The notes under the pieces are model-generated. The model was not told the origin of the DNA. It searched no databases and was given only the letters and a program-made list of their open reading frames with translations. The position numbers were made by a program, and so were the translations under genes. This document shows, in pieces, positions 13,859-17,126 of a stretch of 17,126 bases of DNA. Origin of the DNA: CAYWMP01 sp964459445 (lineage in GTDB: Bacteria; Desulfobacterota; DSM-4660; Desulfatiglandales; HGW-15); NCBI GenBank assembly GCA_964459445.1, contig CAYWMP010000130.1, positions 1 through 17,126 of the forward strand. Reading direction: 5' to 3'. Position 1 is the first letter of the stretch, and every line of letters begins with the position of its first letter.

Positions 13859-16252
13859 ATGAAACGAAAATCCTTAATAGTTTTAGGAGTATTATTGACG
13901 ATCATAATGGCATCTTTTTCTCAAAACCTACTAGCAAGCACAACGACGGATTCAGCCCACGTCAAAAGCAGCCATGAGGAAACCCACCAGCCTGTTGCGA
14001 GCCATGGAAGCCAGAGTGCTCATAAAGAAAGTGCGGCGTCCCAGAAGAGCGAGTCAGGACACGGTTCCGCTGCATCTGGCGATCACGGAAAAGAAGCCTC
14101 TCATGGAAAGGTCGCGGTGAAACCGATTCCGGTCACCCTGGCCGATGGCGAGACCATGAAAATACTGCAAACCGACTGGCTCAAAGAAGCAAAAAAGGTC
14201 CATCTTGCCGATGAGAAAGCCAAATTGTCAGGAACATTTTGGATGCTTATCGCTGTAGTAGTTGGGCTGGTGGTCCTGGGCGGCATCCTATTTGCCGGCG
14301 GGATATTCAGACGCTTCAGCTTAAACCTCAAGCTTTACACAAGTTACGGTTGTCTGGTTCTTCTGGCAACGCTCTTGGGCATTACCGGTTACCTCTATTT
14401 GAGCAGTGTTAACGGCGAGGCCCACCTTGGGAAGGCCCTCCTGGACCTGGATATGATGGCCAGTGAAATGAATGTGGCTCAAGACGAGTTCCTGTTGCAC
14501 GGCATAGAGAACAAGGAATACGGCGAAAAACAGGTGGCCCATGTTGAGGGATTAATCAAAGAGTACGGCGAAGATCTCGAAGCCATAAAGGGAAGTGATT
14601 ATTTGGAGGCCTCGCATGTGGATCAATTGCATGAGTTGGCAGAGGCCGTTTCCCATTATAGCGAAGATTTCAAAGAGGTGGTCAAGGCGTACCATGAAGT
14701 TGAAGAAATCAAGGAGGAGCTTGACGAGTTGGGCGAGCAGGTGGATGAAGCCCTTGAGGGGATGATTCACCACCACCAAGCCGAACTTGATAAGTTGGAG
14801 GCCGAGGGTACCGATCTCAAGGGCATCGTGTACCAGACCAAACTGGTGGAACATCTTGACGCTGCGGTAATCCTGGAACTTAAGGTCGCACACGACGAGG
14901 TGGGATTCCTTTTGGACAAACATGCGGATCGTGTGGATTCCATGGCCAAAAACCTGGGCCTACTTATGGGTTATTTGAAAGTGCTGGAGGGAGAACTTCA
15001 GGAGGCCGAGGAAATAGAGCGGCTCAAAAAGGTAGAGGAAGAAATGGCCACATACACCGAGAGGCTTAAAAGCATGATCCGTGATGAGGCTATTATCCAA
15101 AAAGATACTGCTGAAATGACTGAGCTGTTGCACAAAGCGGAAGCCATCGGCGCAGGCCTGGCCCATGAGGCGGAAATGAAAGCCGACGGTATGGAAAGAG
15201 AGGCTGACATTGCATTGGTCGTTATGATCATCTTAGCCATTGTATTTGGGACCTTGCTCTCCATTTTCATTGCAAGAGGTATCTCAAAGCCCATCAAAAG
15301 AATAATCAACGGACTGAACGAAGGTGCTGAACAGGTATCTTCTGCCTCCGGTCAGGTCTCCTCTTCAAGTCAACAATTGGCTGACGGGGCATCCGAGCAG
15401 GCTGCATCCATTGAAGAGACATCTTCATCATTAGAGGAGATGTCTTCTATGACCAAGCAGAATGCTGGCAATGCCAATCAGGCGGATAATCTCATGAAAG
15501 AGGCTAATCAGGTCGTCGGTCAGGCCAATGATTCCATGTCTGATTTGACATCATCCATGGAGGAGATCTCCAAGGCAAGCGAGGAGACATCCAAGATTAT
15601 CAAGACCATTGATGAGATCGCTTTTCAGACGAACCTCCTGGCATTGAACGCGGCGGTTGAGGCGGCCAGGGCAGGAGAGGCCGGTTCCGGCTTTGCCGTG
15701 GTGGCAGATGAGGTAAGAAACCTGGCCATGCGCGCCGCGGATGCTGCCAAAAACACTGCAGGCCTCATTGAAGGCACTGTCAAAAAAGTAAAGGATGGAT
15801 CAGAACTTGTAACCCGAACAAACGAGGCATTCAACCAGGTGGCCGAAAGCGCTTTAAAGGTAGGCGAGTTGGTGGGTGAAATTGCAGCGGCGTCCAATGA
15901 GCAGTCTCAAGGCATTGAACAGGTGAATAAAGCCGTTGTCGAGATGGACAAGGTTGTACAGACAAATGCCGCAAATGCAGAGGAATCCGCTTCTGCCTCA
16001 GAGGAGATGAATGCCCAGGCCGAGCAGATGAAGGCGTCGGTAGTCGAGTTGATGAAACTGGTAGGCGGGTCCGGAAAGGGAAATGATCGAACGGCAACCA
16101 GTTCGACCAAATCCGTATACCATTCAACCCACCACGCCCTTGCCGCTCCGACTATGGAGGCCGGGGGCAAAGAAGAGGCCGTTCATAGGCCAAAGGAAGT
16201 GAAACCTGACGCTTTCATCCCCATGGATGACGAGGACTTTAAGGATTTCTAA
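13859..16252 (+). CDS. Methyl-accepting chemotaxis protein with signal peptide and His-rich exported N-terminus
   Basis: A 797-residue receptor. Order: a cleavable-looking signal peptide (1-26, ...QNLLAS); a low-complexity Ser/His/Lys segment (31-84) with His at 34, 39, 43, 49, 55, 68, 76 and 82; membrane helix about 126-149; short basic loop; membrane helix about 162-183; a long charged helical region (about 185-445) including HHH 304-306; membrane helix about 450-472; a degenerate HAMP-like segment; and the cytoplasmic coiled coil, whose tip IDEIAFQTNLLALNAAVEAARAGEAG...FAVVADEVRNLA (about 582-625) binds CheA/CheW. There is no NWETF-type CheR tether; it ends DDEDFKDF. AGGAG sits 7 bases upstream. 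A typical receptor has two membrane helices, so the extra signal peptide, His-rich domain and helix are unusual. Metal sensing is a guess. Confidence 0.93.
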   Translation: MKRKSLIVLGVLLTIIMASFSQNLLASTTTDSAHVKSSHEETHQPVASHGSQSAHKESAASQKSESGHGSAASGDHGKEASHGKVAVKPIPVTLADGETMKILQTDWLKEAKKVHLADEKAKLSGTFWMLIAVVVGLVVLGGILFAGGIFRRFSLNLKLYTSYGCLVLLATLLGITGYLYLSSVNGEAHLGKALLDLDMMASEMNVAQDEFLLHGIENKEYGEKQVAHVEGLIKEYGEDLEAIKGSDYLEASHVDQLHELAEAVSHYSEDFKEVVKAYHEVEEIKEELDELGEQVDEALEGMIHHHQAELDKLEAEGTDLKGIVYQTKLVEHLDAAVILELKVAHDEVGFLLDKHADRVDSMAKNLGLLMGYLKVLEGELQEAEEIERLKKVEEEMATYTERLKSMIRDEAIIQKDTAEMTELLHKAEAIGAGLAHEAEMKADGMEREADIALVVMIILAIVFGTLLSIFIARGISKPIKRIINGLNEGAEQVSSASGQVSSSSQQLADGASEQAASIEETSSSLEEMSSMTKQNAGNANQADNLMKEANQVVGQANDSMSDLTSSMEEISKASEETSKIIKTIDEIAFQTNLLALNAAVEAARAGEAGSGFAVVADEVRNLAMRAADAAKNTAGLIEGTVKKVKDGSELVTRTNEAFNQVAESALKVGELVGEIAAASNEQSQGIEQVNKAVVEMDKVVQTNAANAEESASASEEMNAQAEQMKASVVELMKLVGGSGKGNDRTATSSTKSVYHSTHHALAAPTMEAGGKEEAVHRPKEVKPDAFIPMDDEDFKDF

Positions 16253-16263
16253 AAAAGGGATGC

Positions 16264-16301
16264 ATGGTGGTGGCCTTCGGGCCATCACCATTTATTTGAT
16301 T
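16264..16301 (+). terminator. Intrinsic terminator after the chemoreceptor gene
   Basis: A 12-bp stem, ATGGTGGTGGCC (16264-16275) with GGCCATCACCAT (16280-16291), pairs fully with one G-T wobble across a stable TTCG tetraloop. A T-rich tail (TTATTTGATTT) follows. It starts 12 bases after the stop codon, so it ends the cheW-receptor transcript. Confidence 0.85.
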
Positions 16302-16382
16302 TGACGTTGCGATGCTTTTCTTATCAACCCTTAAGCCTCTCGTATCTGACTAAGCAACGCTGGAGTCAGTTTTTTGATCAAA

Positions 16383-16402
16383 CTGGCCGCTTAGGCGGCC
16401 AG
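16383..16402. repeat. 8-bp perfect hairpin
   Basis: Arms CTGGCCGC (16383-16390) and GCGGCCAG (16395-16402) enclose a 4-base loop. It is followed by CCTGAACC/TTAAACCCTGG low-complexity repeat just before the next gene. There is no T-run, so it is not a clear terminator; it may be part of an interspersed repeat. Confidence 0.5.
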
Positions 16403-16442
16403 AGGCGGCGCTGAACCCTGAACCTTAAACCCTGGCTACCCT

Positions 16443-16934
16443 ATGTCCATCATAAATATAAAACATGAAGTCTGGGATCCTGCTTGCTATGATCCCCTTA
16501 TAGGTGAAACCAGGGGGAAGCCCTATTATTTCACATACCTGGTTAAAGTCGTTGATAAAAACAACTTCCCGGATATGACTTCCCTGACTCTCGGACAATA
16601 CCACTTTGTCCTGGATCGTACTCTGAAGGGCGAATATGCTTTAAGAGATTATGCCGATTTTCTGGACCAATTCTGCACACCCTACGGTTCCGTTACAGGA
16701 ACCCCATTCCTGAAAAACCTGGAGACCGTGTTTAGGCGGTATCGAAATACCATCACCCACGAAACACCGATGAGCAGAGAGCAGTGCGAGCATCTGAGGC
16801 ATTTGGTATTTGCCGGGAATGAGGCGTTGTTAAAATCATGTGGCGAATTATGGATGACTGCTCATCTGCCTGGAACTTTGGATAAAGGCAATGGCGGAGC
16901 CTTGGTTTTCAGTTTTGAAAATGGAGCAGCATAG
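16443..16934 (+). CDS. Hypothetical protein with HEPN-like RNxxxH motif
   Basis: A 163-residue soluble protein starting MSIINIKHEVWDPACYDPLIG; it has no membrane segment. The first 60 residues look beta-rich and the remainder helical. Around residue 100 it has FRRYRNTITHETPMSREQCEHLRHLV, which fits the HEPN nuclease pattern RNxxxH, a catalytic Arg and His at the end of a helix, followed by a helix that could be the last of the four-helix bundle. HEPN domains are RNases in toxin-antitoxin, abortive-infection and RNA-processing systems, or inactive structural domains. The motif is short, so this is tentative. There is no convincing ribosome-binding site before ATG 16443, and the start is uncertain. 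It lies beyond the chemoreceptor terminator and is not part of that operon. Confidence 0.55.
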   Translation: MSIINIKHEVWDPACYDPLIGETRGKPYYFTYLVKVVDKNNFPDMTSLTLGQYHFVLDRTLKGEYALRDYADFLDQFCTPYGSVTGTPFLKNLETVFRRYRNTITHETPMSREQCEHLRHLVFAGNEALLKSCGELWMTAHLPGTLDKGNGGALVFSFENGAA

Positions 16935-17126
16935 AAACGGCATAGGATTTAGACCGCGGAAGGCTGGTCAGAGGACTTTACTCCTGCCGATATTTCCTCT
17001 AACACAATGGGAAAGCGATATAGAAATAATGAAAAGGAACAAGAAAGCATATGAGTCTCTTGGCAATAAAGTAATTTCAGATATCCTGACATAGACTTTC
17101 CGAAATGGCTTTAATTCAAGGGGCTT

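Noticed and set aside
16891..17094. 67-residue plus-strand frame overlapping the end of the HEPN-like gene
   Set aside because: It overlaps the preceding gene by 44 bases in another frame, has no ribosome-binding site and no recognisable motif. A shorter start inside 16935-17094 cannot be excluded.

Overview
The window reads as a chromosomal stretch from a Gram-negative, motile bacterium. The most likely source is an anaerobic deltaproteobacterium (Desulfobacterota). This is inferred from the mix of genes (large hybrid kinases, sigma-54 regulators, an orphan cheW/chemoreceptor pair, a Tat-exported metallo-beta-lactamase-fold enzyme, a DUF72 protein) and from gaps filled with interspersed palindromic and GTTGCTGG-type repeats. 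No rRNA, tRNA, transposase or CRISPR array was seen.

Left part (1-5600): A palindromic repeat element (about 75-215) lies directly upstream of a broken MNT-type nucleotidyltransferase remnant. A two-gene unit follows: a 65-aa protein and a DUF6036/AbiEii-like nucleotidyltransferase. Then, on the minus strand, come a small zinc-ribbon protein, a stand-alone LON substrate-binding-domain protein and a Tat-signal MBL-fold hydrolase. A 128-bp element with perfect 11-bp ends stops two bases short of the hydrolase stop codon. A second repeat element (about 3830-4020) precedes a 90-aa protein of unknown function. mutY is on the minus strand, and its reading frame runs back into the GTTGCTGG repeat.

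Middle part (5600-8100): A pyridoxamine-phosphate-oxidase-fold protein and a DUF72 protein are separated by a 550-bp gap. The gap has no gene but holds three strong palindromes, including a 57-bp nested one.

Right part (8100-16440): This is the most coherent block, all on the plus strand. It contains a membrane hybrid histidine kinase with an ABC-substrate-binding-like sensor region, a sigma-54-dependent response regulator (receiver, AAA+ with GAFTGA, Fis-type HTH), cheW, and an unusual methyl-accepting chemotaxis protein with a His-rich exported N-terminus. The sequence shows a sigma-54 (-24/-12) promoter upstream of the regulator. A second one lies upstream of cheW, and about 80-150 bp before that one are three tandem 22-23 bp units, each containing GTTCA-N7-TGAAC. 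The proposed circuit is: the kinase senses a periplasmic ligand, phosphorylates the regulator, and the regulator binds the tandem sites and switches on cheW and the receptor with sigma-54 RNA polymerase. An intrinsic terminator with a TTCG loop closes the block. The circuit is inferred from order and sites, not demonstrated.

Far right (16440-17126): one 163-aa protein of unknown function carries an RNxxxH motif of the HEPN type.
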